Positions 35,251 to 48,012 of a stretch of DNA of 64,000 bases are shown piece after piece. Within the stretch, counting starts at the first letter, position 1. Each line of letters starts with the position of its first letter. The position numbers were made by a program, and so were the translations under genes. The notes below the pieces were generated by a model, which was given only the letters and a program-made list of their open reading frames with translations, was not told where the DNA came from and searched no databases. The stretch is from Anadara kagoshimensis (lineage: Eukaryota > Mollusca > Bivalvia > Arcoida > Arcidae): positions 57,620,866 through 57,684,865 of the forward strand of contig CM037871.1 of NCBI GenBank assembly GCA_021292105.1, written 5' to 3'.

Positions 35251-36564
35251 ACTAATTAAATGCATCCGTTGGCTCTTTCTCTTATCAATATTATCTTTAA
35301 AACATTATTGAATAAACATAGAAAAATGGAACACATCAAAATTGGATAAACGTAGATTAAGCTACATATTTTGATGATAGCTTGATAAGAGAATATGCCA
35401 TTTATGTAAAAACTACATATGAGTACTTTTTACATACTGATATGTAATGTACATCAAGACCTTACGTTAAAATAGTTGAAACCTTATCACGGGGCATCGG
35501 TTTTAAAGGACTCTTCCGAAGTCGTGGGTTTCTTCGTAAATGCCTCAAATACCGACATCCCGTGTCTCGGCAGGCGCGGTACATTAAAGAACTCTCCCTT
35601 AAAAAGGTAAAAAAAAATCTGCCACCTCACGTCTCGATACAAGTGGTTTTTTTATTGGGACATAAAACCCCATTCAATCAATCTATAAACCGTCGGTGGG
35701 TTTGTTAGTAATAACAATTATTTGGAATCAATAACTTCAAGATAATAAATAGGTAACTGAAAGATTATTAAAAACATGTATTATCTATTTGAATGCAATA
35801 AATGTATTTTACATATGCATATTTTATCATATATAATTAATTATATCCTCCGTCATCTTGTATATATATATTTGTTTGCATATGTACCGGAAGGAACACG
35901 TTTAATAAACCATTGAGAATAGAGAGGTGGTCTAATTAAGTGTGCCCTAACGGATTACATCGGCTCTACCCGCCTTACTTCGAATCCCGCCCACTCAGGC
36001 ACATCTTGGAAAGTTTACGTTTGTTACGACGGTGCTTTTCTCCAGATACCCATGTTTCCTCCACACCCCTGAAATGACCGTCTCGATATGGTAAAGCATC
36101 TTGACTGTGGCATAAAACACGCCTTAACTACCCCTTCCCCACTCTTTATGGATCAGCAATAAAAAGTAACCACTCCCTCTATTTAGGTCACATTAAATAA
36201 ATTCTATATAAAATAGACTTACCTTTATCGTCGTCTGTACATTAATCATTGCATAACTAATGCTAAGCTGTATAGATACGCCATAATGACCTCTGTGTCT
36301 CTATTACGCCATAATGACCTCTGTGTCTCTATATCATATTGGTTATCAGCTATGTCATGTGCTCATTTGAAGTTTCATTAAAATAATGCATTCAAATGAT
36401 TTTGAATACATTATTATCCCCGCCGCCTGTCGAAGAAAGCTGGGGTATTAACTGATTAAATTCGAGTTTCCGTTTTCGAGGAGACGCGCATATTGCTAGC
36501 TCCAGCTGGTTTGCTAATTTCCCTTTGAACATAAGTGCAAATCATAACAAAAAAGAACATGCTT

Positions 36565-37222
36565 GCGCGGGTATTACGCCACATAGCGGTGTTGCCGCAT
36601 AAACGTGTTTCAACACGTATTTGCGGGGAATTTCAACGCATAAAGAGGACGCTTTTATTCGACAAAAAGGCAATATTCCGCCGCATAAAGAAAACATTTA
36701 CTATCATCGCCTCCATCATCATTACGATCTTCACTAAAATCACCGCCACCATCATTTTCATCATGATGATCATCATTATCATCATTATATTATTATGAAA
36801 AGCAAAAGTCGAAATTCTGCCAAAATTACAATTTAACGATCATCAACATCACAGTCACTATCGCCACCGCCGTCGGCACGACGACGGTTAATAGTCGTGG
36901 TGCTATCATCTTTCCCGTCCTCATTCTCCACCTCCTCCTTACAAAAACATAAATTCTCAATTGTCACCGTCACCGTCATAATTAATGTCACAACCGCCGT
37001 TTTTGTCGAGATATAAGTTCTTTTTAAAATTCATATTTAGTCGTTAAAATTAGTCCTCTTTATGCGTTAAAAAGGCACCCTTGCGCCGCATATAAGCAAC
37101 ACATCTTTATGCGATGAACGCCGCCGCATAAACGTGGCCGACCTCTTTATGCTTTGAAATTCCCCGCATAGACGTGTTGGGTGCGTTTATGCGGCAACAC
37201 CGTTATGTGGCGTTACACGGGT
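36565..37222. mobile_element. TIR element with about 80-bp inverted ends
   Basis: The left arm GTATTACGCCACATAGCGGT through GGAATTTCAACGCATAAAGA is repeated in inverted form at the right end (TTTATGCGGCAACACCGTTA). Between them lies TCATC-rich low-complexity sequence. The exact ends and duplication are unclear. Confidence 0.65.
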
Positions 37223-37679
37223 ATCCTAATTAACTGAAATTGTTTATTTTGATAAAAAATCAAAATTATCACATGACGGCTATATATTATCACAGGGTCA
37301 GTAAACACTGCTTGTTGCATGATCCCCAAATTTAACACCTTTTCTAGACGCTGCTATTTTATTTTGCAATCAATTTCAAAAGTTCACCTTAATCTAAAAT
37401 AAATGTGTTTCATTTGTAATAATGTATCAGTAATTTCCCCTTCAATTATTAAAATAAGAATCGTATGAATGGAATTCGAACTAAAACCGTATAGCTTAGC
37501 CTAATTATCTACAACAGTGACTCAAATTACATACCAACAAGTGTCCTATTCCGTCAGGGGCTCAAACCACGTCAATGCCTCTGTCAAATACTTAATTATT
37601 CAATACATTTTTAAAAATGGCGAATTCCATGATAAAATTTAAAAAAACACAAATTGTAAATGACACCTACATGTTTCTA

Positions 37680-38200
37680 GAAACCGTTTCGGCGGCTCAG
37701 TAAAAGAACGTCCGTCTCGAGAACGGGAAATCGTGGGTTCAATCCCGGCTGTGTCATAGATAAGACTTTTAACTTTGAAATATTGCATCCTCGCCTGGCG
37801 CGATTGAATTTTTTTTCAAAATGCATCAAAAACGGTTCAGCGCAGTTTGACCTGTGGCAACCCACTTTGAAAAAATTACGCAGTTTAAATTTTTTCTCAG
37901 CCATAAAACATTTTTTTATATCAACCACTTTCTCCGAGCTCTTCTTTACCGGAGACCGATAATAACCAACAGCAATAAACGTGCACACGGTGGCACTAGG
38001 TCTGGCTTTCAAAGTCAAGGGTTGTGGGTTTGAACATCACCCGGGAGATGGGAATTTTAGCTTGTTACTCGGTAGTCTGAAAAAAGCTTGTTACTCGGTA
38101 GTCTTTCGGATGAGACTCGAAACTGACACCCCTTGTCTAAATGATGCACGCTAAAGAGTAGGCCAGCTGTGTCCGAGGACGCATACGCTAATTAGAAGTG
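37680..38200 (+). mobile_element. Two tRNA-related SINE pieces
   Basis: 37,680-37,760 has a head with GGCGGCTCAGTAAAAGAACG and GTGGGTTCAATCCCGGC; 37,985-38,200 has GTGGGTTTGAACATCACCCG followed by a doubled AGCTTGTTACTCGGTAGTCT. Confidence 0.55.
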
Positions 38201-38566
38201 ATTGAATCTGACTGAGCAACAGCATAAGTAAAACATAAAATAAAACAGTTAACTAATGTTATTGACGGCAAGTCCACTATATCATATTATCATATAATAA
38301 CAACAAGGAACTGCATTTACTTATGCAGAATAAAAGGGGAAACGTTCACTTCAAGGGGTTGAAAACTGCTTAATTGAAAACTTTATAACATAACAAATTA
38401 TTATGTTAAAATCAGGAAATATCTAACTTGATAAGACCTGGAATAATATAATGTATATACGAACCATTTTTAAGAGGGGGTGTGCGTGTAAACATCTCAA
38501 TTCAATGTACCATTTCCATGAACATTGCCAAATATTATATTGTATATACACTTATAAGTTAAAACT

Positions 38567-38616
<50 letters not shown>

Positions 38617-39400
38617 AACATAACGTTCGACGTATTCATTTCATATTTGAATTTAGCAAAAGATGCTATTTTCTCTCTATATGTATGTTAAAGTGTATGA
38701 AACTAGAGATTTAACTATTCTATATAATTTCTACAAACTTTTATAGAAAAGTTTTAAGACAATGAACTTTAATAGTCGGAATTCTTATTCTAATATCATA
38801 AACATTAACATTATAAAAAATCTGAAATTTGCAGATTCTTCTAATTATGAATTCTATGGTAATGAATATCATCATAGTCTAATAAAGAATGTGGTAATAG
38901 CAAAATCACACAATCTGACGCTCATTTAACTAGATTCTCGCAGTTTTCGTTGCCTTGATAACAAACATTTTAATAAAATTATAACAAATTAAAATTGCAA
39001 TGGTGTGCAATATTGGGCTGAACATTGGCAAGTGAACAAAACAATATAGTTAAAATATATTATGTGGTGTTAACATTGCCATAGTAACAGATATACCTAA
39101 ATGTGTGGTAAAATACAAAACATTCTAGATGTTAGGAATTTGAAAATAGGATATTTTTGGTAAAATTTGCCAAAATACCCCCCTCTCCCATTAAAAGGTT
39201 AACTTAGCTCCCATCATCTACCCAATGAATTGCATAGGTTAAAAAATCTTAAGAGCTTTGTATCTTGTGTGCATCCTTGTTTATCCTAAATACACATGTA
39301 AACGTCAGGGAAATGTTTTGTTTCTTTAACGGAAAAGGAATATCCTGTGTTTATTTTTCTAAACACCATATCTGTCAAAACAACAATACAATAAGTCAAA

Positions 39401-39402
<2 letters not shown>

Positions 39403-39446
<44 letters not shown>

Positions 39447-39589
39447 TTCTCTCTCTCTCTCAATGATAATAACAATTATCTTAAACCCAAGAATTAAATC
39501 ACACAAAATGCATTTTCCTATTGGAGTCGAATTGCATGGAAAGTTGTATCAGGTTGTAGCAGTGATATATCTGTATATATTTGTCAATC

Positions 39590-39646
<57 letters not shown>

Positions 39647-39656
39647 ACACACCCTC
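39403..39656. repeat. (CT)n and (GA)n tracts facing each other
   Basis: (CT)n at 39,403-39,461 and (GA)n at 39,592-39,643, about 130 bp apart and mutually complementary. A (GT)n tract follows at 39,823-39,863, together with a 58-bp duplication of ATCCAACA-CAATTTGTTTTC. Confidence 0.88.
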
Positions 39657-39820
39657 CCCCCTCTCTCCAGATTGACAAATAGGCAAGTAGACAGGTCGAC
39701 AAGTTGACAACCAGAGACAACTAAAATAAGATATCCAACATCATTTGTTTTCTTTTAATAAAATGTGTGTGCCGACAACTATAATAAAATATCCAACACA
39801 ATTTGTTTTCTTTCAATAAA

Positions 39821-39867
<47 letters not shown>

Positions 39868-41009
39868 TTGCTTTTTTTTTTGCAAGTACTGTCTATCAAA
39901 ATGTCTCATAAATAAACCATTATACATCACCTGTATATATACGGTGACGGGTTAAGATGACTGCTATAGTTGGTCAAAAATAGTGCCTATTTTTATATTA
40001 AAGTTAAAAAAGCCCAAATTGTTTATTTATTTATTTTCTCGTGTTATACACCATTGGAATTGTCAAAATGTCTTCTTTTTAGCTATAACAGGAACTTTTT
40101 CGAAAATGAAAGTAAAATTATTGATACGATTGTTTTAAGCAACCACGTCAACATACATGTATTTCCTTCTTTATCTATATTGTAAAGTTCTTAAATTTCA
40201 AACTAAAAAAGCCCCAAAAATTTCTTAAAATATTTCAGATTAAAAAGTACCATAAAATTCCTCTCATTTTCTACTTTTTAATGATAACAGGAATAATTTG
40301 ATATCTTTGATCTTTCAATATTTTATTTAAGAAATAAGTTTCAATCCTTCATAATTCTTTGTTAGCTTCAGGTCGAAAGTAACCGGAAAAATTAGCGCAT
40401 GCGCAACTATTGATCAAACGCAAAGTCGATATGTTCGTCGATCTGTAGTATTTACATTCAAAATAGCATACTGGATAAAAGACGAGTTTTAATAATGTTG
40501 AAGGGAATTAAAAGATATTCTTCTAAAAAACGATTTTGCGTCAATTCCTATATCATTTATTTTTACACGACGATTCTAGCAATCGCAATTTACAACAAGC
40601 TGAGTATGGTAATTCCGGCCATATTGTCTTTCAGTGTATGAATACTAGGACAGGGATAATCTTTTAAAAACTCTCCATGAAGGCTGAAATTCCAACTGTA
40701 TTTTGTTAAAAAGAAGAAGAAGAAGAACACAATGTTTGTTTTGTAAATTTTATCAATCAATTAATCAAAAGTTATCTTTTGTATATTGATTGATAAATTT
40801 AAAAAAAGGTATATGACAATACCATCTGTACAAGATGCCAACAAAATATCGGTTACGAGTAATTAATTCAAAATGGCAAAAAGGAAATCCGATTTCATAT
40901 TTGATTTTAATACGGTAAAGTGTTGTGTACTTTTATTCAGTATATATGTATAATATTGCTGCAAATGCAAAAGACAAAGGGTCGCTGTTGTACTTTCGAA
41001 AAACTCGGT

Positions 41010-41057
<48 letters not shown>

Positions 41058-42111
41058 TGTTATTTACTGTATTTCCACAAAATGAATGCAGATGGAAAAT
41101 GCAAGAAAAATCGTATTACCCAACAAACTCACAAAACAATGTTAGACATGATACAAAATATACTGACCTAAAAAAATATTTTTCATTCATCTGTAAGTGA
41201 ATTTAATTATGTACAAAACAACATATATAACTATGTCAAAATTATCCCTTCTGTACCTTCTTACTCGGTTATGTCATAATTGGAATATTCATGATGATCA
41301 CACCTGGAAAAATCCCGAACAACTATGACCTACCTGGCCCTAAATACCCTGATGTACCTTTGAGTGAGGCCCAGTTGGTGTATAACCTTGATAAAATTTC
41401 AAACATTTCCCGAAAATTCTCTATGTAAAAGAGAACTGAATAACGATGTTTTCCTTTAAAAATATAATTTGATTAGGTCAGTCCGTTTTAAATTCATTTT
41501 AATGATAGTTTAATAGAAATTTTCGATAGAAAAAAAAACCAAAAAACATGTGCACTCTATTTGTGGATATACAGTAAATCCGTCCGTGTTTGTAGACACT
41601 CTACCATCAGATCATCACCGTGTTGGGATTGTGGTTGGAACATGAATGAGTAAATATCATACACATTTTTGTAAATAAGATTTCAAAATTATAAGCTAAC
41701 CAGGGGAGCTTTAAACAACGATACAACCATAACCAGGACCAAGTTGTTTGAAGCTTGATTTATTTATTCAGTAATTAAGGCGAGTTTAACACACCAATAA
41801 AACTTAACATACATGTGTCATTATTGAAACATTTTTTTCAATTTGTTGAAATTCTATTCACTTTTGGTGTTTTAAACTAAAATTCATAAAATATTTGAAA
41901 TAATGCAAAAAGAAAAAAGAAAACAAACAAACACACACATTTTGACGATTCATTTGATTATACTGATCAAGCTTCGAACAACTAGGCCCAGGTGATTAAT
42001 AAGGCCTTTTGGTGAATGTTGTTTTGTTGTTTTTTTTTTTTTTTTTTGCTTGTATTTTGTTTTTTCCGTTTAAGTTCGTTTTGTTATTTCCTTTATCTGC
42101 TCTCATGTGTA

Positions 42112-42117
42112 TATAAA
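42112..42117 (+). promoter_or_regulatory. TATA box of the plus-strand gene
   Basis: GTATATAAATAG matches the TATA consensus, with the ATG 52 nt downstream. That leaves room for a start site near 42,140-42,150 and a short 5' UTR. Confidence 0.55.
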
Positions 42118-42163
42118 TAGGCATCTCAACAGTTATCCGTTATTCTACATTAAGACAGACAAG

Positions 42164-42186
42164 ATGGCCCAGGTCGCACCGCAACA
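42164..42186 (+). CDS. Exon 1 of the unrecognised plus-strand gene
   Basis: 23 coding nt from ATG to CA|GTAAGT. The ATG context AAGATGG is favourable. The exon lies about 50 nt downstream of a TATA box. Confidence 0.6.
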
Positions 42187-43630
42187 GTAAGTACATATGT
42201 ACTGTAGTTAGCTTTTTGTATAAATGTCATGTGCTGTTTTTGAATCTATTAAAATAATGCATTCAAAAACAGCACGTGTCCTGGTTGTCATGTGCTGTTT
42301 TTGAATCTATTAAAATAATGCATTCAAAAAACAGCACATGTCCTGGTTGTCATGTGCTGTTTTTGAATCTATAAAATAATGCATTCAAAAACAGCACATG
42401 TCCTGGTTGTCATGTGCTGTTTTTGAATGCATTATTCTAATAGAAATTCAAAAACAGCACATGACATAAACATAATTCATTCTATGGCGATTTAATTTTT
42501 TACTACCAAATTGTTTTGTTTATTACCCTAATTTTAAACCCGAGTATTTAATTTTTAGAAAGGTTCCGAATAAAAAATGTTTCGAATTCAGCAGGCAGAA
42601 ATTAAATAATTAACGCTATTAAAGTTTAAAGCTTCCTTTAGGACTGTCTTGCGGGAGATAAAAACTGGTTCATTGTTTTGCCTAACGTTTTCTATTCTCA
42701 CAATATCAGTGCGAACTAGCGATTGAGCTATGTCCCATATTTTTGGGAATTTGAATCAAAGAAAACCGACGATATCCTTTTCAAGAAGGAACTCAGCATT
42801 TGTTGAAGAGACCTCAGAATACGTACCTACAACTTTGCTCAGAAATGTAACACTGTACATCTAGTGTTTTTTTGCAATATACCGTAGTATTTTGTCTAAA
42901 TTTATCCCATTTGTCCATCAATGTACTGTGCTTCACTCCAGTTAACCCCAATGCGGTTTCGCAAGACGAAAGAATGCTTTATAGCAGAACTGCTTTGATG
43001 GCTATATTGTTTATGAGTACACTACGTCAATGCTATTAGGGTTCTCCATTTTAAGTTTGTACAGTACAGGCCTGTCAAACGTTTAACACTGTGCTGACCA
43101 AAAGGATCCGAAACTCGGCTACCGAGAGGCCGAGTTGTTGACAACTAGTGGCCGAAAACCTGATTATTTCTCGGCCTATCGGCAACTAAATCTGTCCACA
43201 GCTCTGTTACTAATTCGGTAATGACCAGGGATGTTAATCCGAAGGTATCCAAACGGTTACGAATGCTTAATGCCTACTTACGAGACTCGTAGAATAAAAT
43301 CGGGTAACTCGAAACAGTCCTAAGTAAGGCAGTCATCGTAACATGTCCTTAACTTTACGACAGCGAGTTGCCTCCCTTAGACTTTACTTATACATTCCGA
43401 CAGGGGGTTTAAACATATCTTGCATATTTCGTTTTGGCAACTTCAATTATTTTCTTTAAATTATAAAAATCATTTTTAGACATTAAAGTGGCTATTTTTA
43501 AGATAACAATGGTTTGTTTCAAAATTATTTATAATGATATATTAATTATATTTAAAATTAACCTGAAACTTTTTCAGCTTATGCTTAAAACCTTAAGCAT
43601 TTGTTCTACCCGAAAGTATTGCGTGTTGAA

Positions 43631-43676
<46 letters not shown>

Positions 43677-46600
43677 ACAAACAATACTTTTCCCTGGTAT
43701 GATTCGAAAATGAACCGAACCAACTTCCATATGAAGGAAAAATAACATACTTGACAATGAATGTCTTTACACCATATTGACACATGGCTTTAGTGAAATA
43801 ATGGTCTTTTAAACCCGATTCGAAATTCATTTGTTTATATTAAGGCGATCGGAAATCGAATTACCGAAGAAAATCACTGATCTTTCCCAAGCGAATTGAC
43901 TAACCTTCTCAGACTAGAATATAATTATTAAACTCTAAGCAATGAAAAGCCTTCGTAAGCGTTCGCATAGACCACTCGGGCACCGAGACCTCATATTATT
44001 ATTAGTCAGGCAAGCTTTTTTTGCAAAGCTAGTACTTGTTATTTTGTTATTTCTATTAGATGTAAAAGAAAAACGTTGCAGTGGTGGATTTAATGGGAGG
44101 AGGGTTGCTGGGGTTGCATCCGCCCTTTTGAAAAAAATTTAAGAGAGAGAGAGACATGTGTTAATATCGAACGTAATCGATAGTAATACACGAAACGGAT
44201 CGTGTTCCCCGTTTTGTGTATTACTATCGATTACGTTCGATTTCAGACCAAAACATATTTACGTACGACGATATCAGAGGAGCGAATTGCGGGGTTAGCT
44301 CTTATGAATATCTATTCACGAGTTGCAATTGACTACGAATCTGTGGCAAAAAGTCCATTAAAATGCAGTCTAGACGTATTGAGATATAGTTTATGTGTAC
44401 ATTACGTTGAAAATGTTTGTAAATATGATGGTGAGTAAATGATTCACAGAGCTTTTTGTGTTATATCTGCAGTTTACTTAAATTCCTATTCCACCACATT
44501 TCACAGATTTGGGATTTAAACTTGCAAAATAAATTATTTATCAAATATCATTTTATATTTAAATGCATTTTAACATTCATTTAAATTTAGTAAAACGATA
44601 ATATAGTAAACATATCTGAAATGTGACCAGAGGTCCTCAGAAATATTAAAAAATATTTTCTTGGCCCCCATCGGGGCTCTGCCCTAGACCCCTCGTCTCT
44701 GGAAGCTCGCGCCTAGCATTGATAAAATTCTCAACCCCCCCACCTTTAAAAAATCCTGGATCCGCCCCTGCGTTGTACATACTAGTAATTCGTAACCGTA
44801 TACACGTAAACTGTCATCGTAAATACACGTTAAGAAGGTTTCGAGTAACCCGTGTAAAGCCGCATGTACTAACTTACGATTGTCGTAACATCGACTTACG
44901 AATCGTATAATTTTAAGATTGCTTCGAGTTACCCACCCCAGGACTTTAAGTGCAAATTAAAAGTGTTAAGCAAATACATAAATTAAGAAAAAAATAAAAA
45001 TAAATAAATAGAGAAATAATTACGGTGGTTCAGAATTTCCTACATCTTTTATATTCCATTATGGAGCGGGGTTAAAAAAATGGACCCATTAAATGTTCGT
45101 AGACAGGTTAGCATAGGTGTAATAATCCTAATCTGTTAATCCGCTGTCATCATCAGATACCTGGTTTCCATACACGACATTCAACAGTTCTTGGTGTTCA
45201 CTGGCACTGTTGATATACAAATATTATACTCTGTTTTTTACCGTACTAATAATTTTTTATTCACTCCAAAGTTACGGATAATTTCGTAAGTTCCCCTCTT
45301 ATATGTGTGACTGTAGGCATGTTTACTGAACTAAAGTATCTTTTCTAGCTAACGGAGGATCAAGTGGCCGAAAAAAGTAAACGAGGAGCCAAGTGGTCGA
45401 GCGGCCGAAAGGTGCCGAGTGGTCGAGCGGCCGAAAGGTGCTGAGTTATAGTTCACGAAATAATCTGCCAACTCGGCACTAATTAAAGTGTAAAACTTTT
45501 GACAGACCTGGACTTGTTTTGGGTATATTATATGTTAGGGTCACTAGTTTTGACAGGCCTGCACTTGTTTTGGGTATATGGTATGTTAGGGTTACTACTT
45601 TTGACAGGCCTGCACTTGTTTTGGGTATATGGCATGTTAGGGTTACTACTTTTGACAGGCCTGGACTTGTTTTGGGTATATGGTATGTTAGAGTTACTAC
45701 TTTTGACAGGCCTGGACTTGTTTTGGGTATATGGTATGTTAGGGTTACTACTTTTGACAGGCCTGGACTAGTTTTGGGTATATGGCATGTTAGGGTTACT
45801 ACTTTTGACAGGCCTGGGCTTGTTTTAGGTATATGGTATGTTAGGGTAACTAGTTTTGACAGACCTGGACTTGTTTTAGGCATATGGTATGTTAGGGTTA
45901 CTACTTTTGACAGGCCTGGACTTGTTTTAGGTATATGGTATGTTAGGGTAACTAGTTTTGACAGACCTGGACTAGTTTTGGGTATATGGCATGTTAGGGT
46001 TACTACTTTTGACAGGCCTGGGCTTGTTTTAGGTATATGGCATGTTAGGGTAACTAGTTTTGACAGACCTGGATTTGTTTTAAGTATATGGTATGTTAGG
46101 ATAACTAGTTTTGACAGGCCTGGACTTGTTTTAGGTATATGGTATGTTAGGGTAACTAGTTTTGACAGGCCTGGACTTGTTTTAGGTATATGGTATGTTA
46201 GGGTAACTAGTTTTGACAGGCCTGGATTTTTAGGTATATGGTATGTTAGGGTAACTAGTTTTGACAGGCCTGGACTTGTTTTGGGTATATGGTATGTTAG
46301 GGTAACTAGTTTTGACAGGCCTGGACTTGTTTTAGGTATATGGTATGTTAGGGTAACCAGTTTTGACAGGCCTGGGCTTGTTTTAGGTATATGGTATGTT
46401 AGGGTAACTAGTTTTGACAGGCCTGGACTTGTTTTAGGTATATGGTATGTTAGGGTTTCTACTTTTGACAGGCCTGGACTTGTTTTGGGTATATGGCATG
46501 TTAGGGTAACTAGTTTTGACAGGCCTGGACTTGTTTTAGGTATATGGTATGTTAGGGTTTCTACTTTTAACAGGCCTGGACTTGTTTTGGGTATATGGCA

Positions 46601-47294
46601 TGCTAGGGTTACTACTTCCCCTGTCTTTTGCTACTGCTTGCTCGTTTTATCACCGATGGATTTTACATATTGGGTACAATGTCCATTTTTTAATCTTGTT
46701 TGTGTCTTACCTAACGTATTTCCGGTTCCTTCTATACACAGTGAAAATGCATTTCTCTATGCATTGTTATGTTTGATTTAAATCCCCCATAATTCAAAAT
46801 GGCAGACATACTGGACAAATATTGTCACATAAACTAATGTCTCGTATATAGCCTTTACCACAGTAATTATGGCGAACAATTCAATGTTTATAACGTAAAC
46901 AGGGAGTTTCTGCCCAATGGATATTATAAAAAAAAAACGGGACGGGGCGCCCGTCCACCTTAAATCCGCCACTTGTTACAGTTTGCCAGTTTTGGATGTA
47001 TTAGTTTGATTTTTATAATGGCTTCCCGTCTTGAATAGCTGAATAAATCATGATGCTTCTTGTAACAATATGCATGTACATTTCATTTCTATTTTCAGGT
47101 ATAGGGTCCAAGTTACATTGGAGTCCAGTGCTAGGTATCTGACTACTGATAAACACAAGATTGAATACCATTCCTGTGTAAAGGTTGGCAATGATACCGA
47201 TGGTCTTGAATTGGCAAATTCAAAAGATCTTTATATGAAATCAACTGAATGGAATGCCCTCAATTTAACAAATGGCAACAAATATATATTCACA
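42164..47294 (+). CDS. Unrecognised gene, first two coding exons only (partial)
   Basis: A short coding exon at 42,164-42,186 (MAQVAPQ plus two bases) ends at a perfect GTAAGT donor. It joins in phase to 47,099-47,294, which has a TTTTCAG acceptor and a GTAAGT donor. The spliced product starts MAQVAPQQYRVQVTLESS and continues through YLTTDKHKIEYHSCVKV and NALNLTNGNKYIFT, 73 codons so far, ending in phase 0. It has no signal peptide and no motif I recognise; the composition suggests a beta-rich soluble domain, which is a guess. Later exons were not found in the repeat-rich DNA downstream and may lie beyond the window. The 4.9-kb intron holds tandem hairpins, a MITE and a 51-bp minisatellite. 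Support for a real gene is the TATA box, the clean splice sites and the uninterrupted frame. Confidence 0.6.
42219..42470. repeat. Four tandem hairpins of about 60 bp
   Basis: Each unit reads TGTCATGTGCTGTTTTTGAA, a short AT centre, then ATTCAAAAACAGCACATG, so each is an inverted repeat, and the four stand head to tail with TCCTGGT between. The last unit has its centre reversed. Single related hairpins are at 31,195-31,250 and 36,355-36,405. Confidence 0.9.
43073..43250. mobile_element. Left end of a CAGGCCTGTC-family element
   Basis: CAGGCCTGTCAAACGTTTAA then GGCCGAGTTG and TCGGCC repeats as in the other copies. It may pair with the right end at 45,340-45,512, which would make a 2.4-kb element containing the 44-kb MITE. 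That pairing is an inference. Confidence 0.55.
44079..44770. mobile_element. Larger relative of the CAGTGGCGGAT MITE, 5-bp target duplication
   Basis: Starts CAGTGGTGGATTTAATGGGA, ends AATCCTGGATCCGCCCCTG, flanked by CGTTG at 44,074-44,078 and 44,771-44,775. It encloses the palindrome at 44,167-44,240. No transposase. Confidence 0.72.
44167..44240. repeat. Palindrome, 32-bp arms
   Basis: TCGAACGTAATCGATAGTAA on the left and its complement on the right, around a 10-base loop. It is nested in the 44,079-44,770 element. Confidence 0.85.
45340..45512. mobile_element. Right end of a CAGGCCTGTC-family MITE
   Basis: Carries repeated GAGCGGCCGAAAGGTGC and ends GTAAAACTTTTGACAGACCT, the family's TIR, which is also the first half of the adjacent 51-bp unit. 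The left part of an element of the family is at 43,073-43,250. Confidence 0.65.
45494..46625. repeat. 51-bp minisatellite, about 22 units
   Basis: The unit contains TTTTGACAGGCCTGGACTTG, TTTTGGGTATATGG and TATGTTAGGGT. Its period is a multiple of three, which creates a spurious 420-codon frame of a 17-residue repeat on the plus strand and one on the minus. Units differ at a few recurring sites, and one near 46,224 is short by 9 bp. It lies in intron 1 of the plus-strand gene. Confidence 0.92.
47099..47294 (+). CDS. Exon 2 of the unrecognised plus-strand gene
   Basis: 196 nt between a pyrimidine-rich acceptor ending TTTTCAG and donor ACA|GTAAGT. G+C content and codon use are higher and more even than the surrounding AT-rich DNA. 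Without splicing, the frame ends 19 codons later. Confidence 0.65.
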
Positions 47295-48012
47295 GTAAGT
47301 TTATCAACTGACTTTTTAACAAATATGTGGCGGAACTGGTTATTCGAATAAAATACCATGTTGCGTCAAAGTAAAAAAAAAATAGCCTACACGAATTTTA
47401 TTTGCACCCAAGCTATTCTTCATTCACGCGTCAAAATTATTGCCGTATAAGAAAAATACGTAGGCTTTCATTCTCAAAATCATCTAATTTTACTTCTCTA
47501 TGACATGTTCAACGTGATGGTCAAGAATATCTGCGACATTGTTATCAATGTCTTGTATGAGGAAGTCTAGATTATATAAAGGGAGAACATTTGTGATATC
47601 AGCATTGTTGCGAGTGTCACCTAAACGATCGAAGTGTCACGTGACTTTCCTCACCACGTGACTAAATTTAGCTTGTAATGATGCCGATGTAGGCTACATC
47701 ATATGGCACAATGGTGATCAATTTATTCATGAGCTAACAATCGCGCGACTGTGATTCATTAATATTAATGTTTAAAGTTTTGGACGCGCCATCATTCAAA
47801 TGTGATGCTGGTACGCGAATTATCCTATTTTCCAATTACCCGGGCCGAAAAAATATTGTCAAGTTTTTACAGTTCTAAGGACATTATATTCTAGTGGTAA
47901 AATTTCCATTTTCACCGGTACCATCAGCACATCGAGTATCGGATACATGTGATGTACTAAAGGGTTATTGAACCGATATTATTGGGCGACTGAGTTATTG
48001 AACTGATATTAT

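Larger units (their letters stand above)
34609..42111. other. Intergenic DNA between gene B and the plus-strand gene
   Basis: A divergent arrangement, so the promoters of both genes should lie here. Holds an R1 copy, SINE pieces, the 36.6-kb TIR element, a 30-bp doubled CCATAATGACCTCTGTGTCT (36,281-36,333), and (GT)n at 38,571-38,612, with (CA)n at 41,012-41,055. No coding segment seen. Confidence 0.55.

Noticed and set aside
45519-46781. 420-codon open frame of a 17-residue repeat
   Set aside because: It follows directly from a 51-bp minisatellite whose period is a multiple of three; the opposite strand is open for the same reason. No start context, domain or splice signals.
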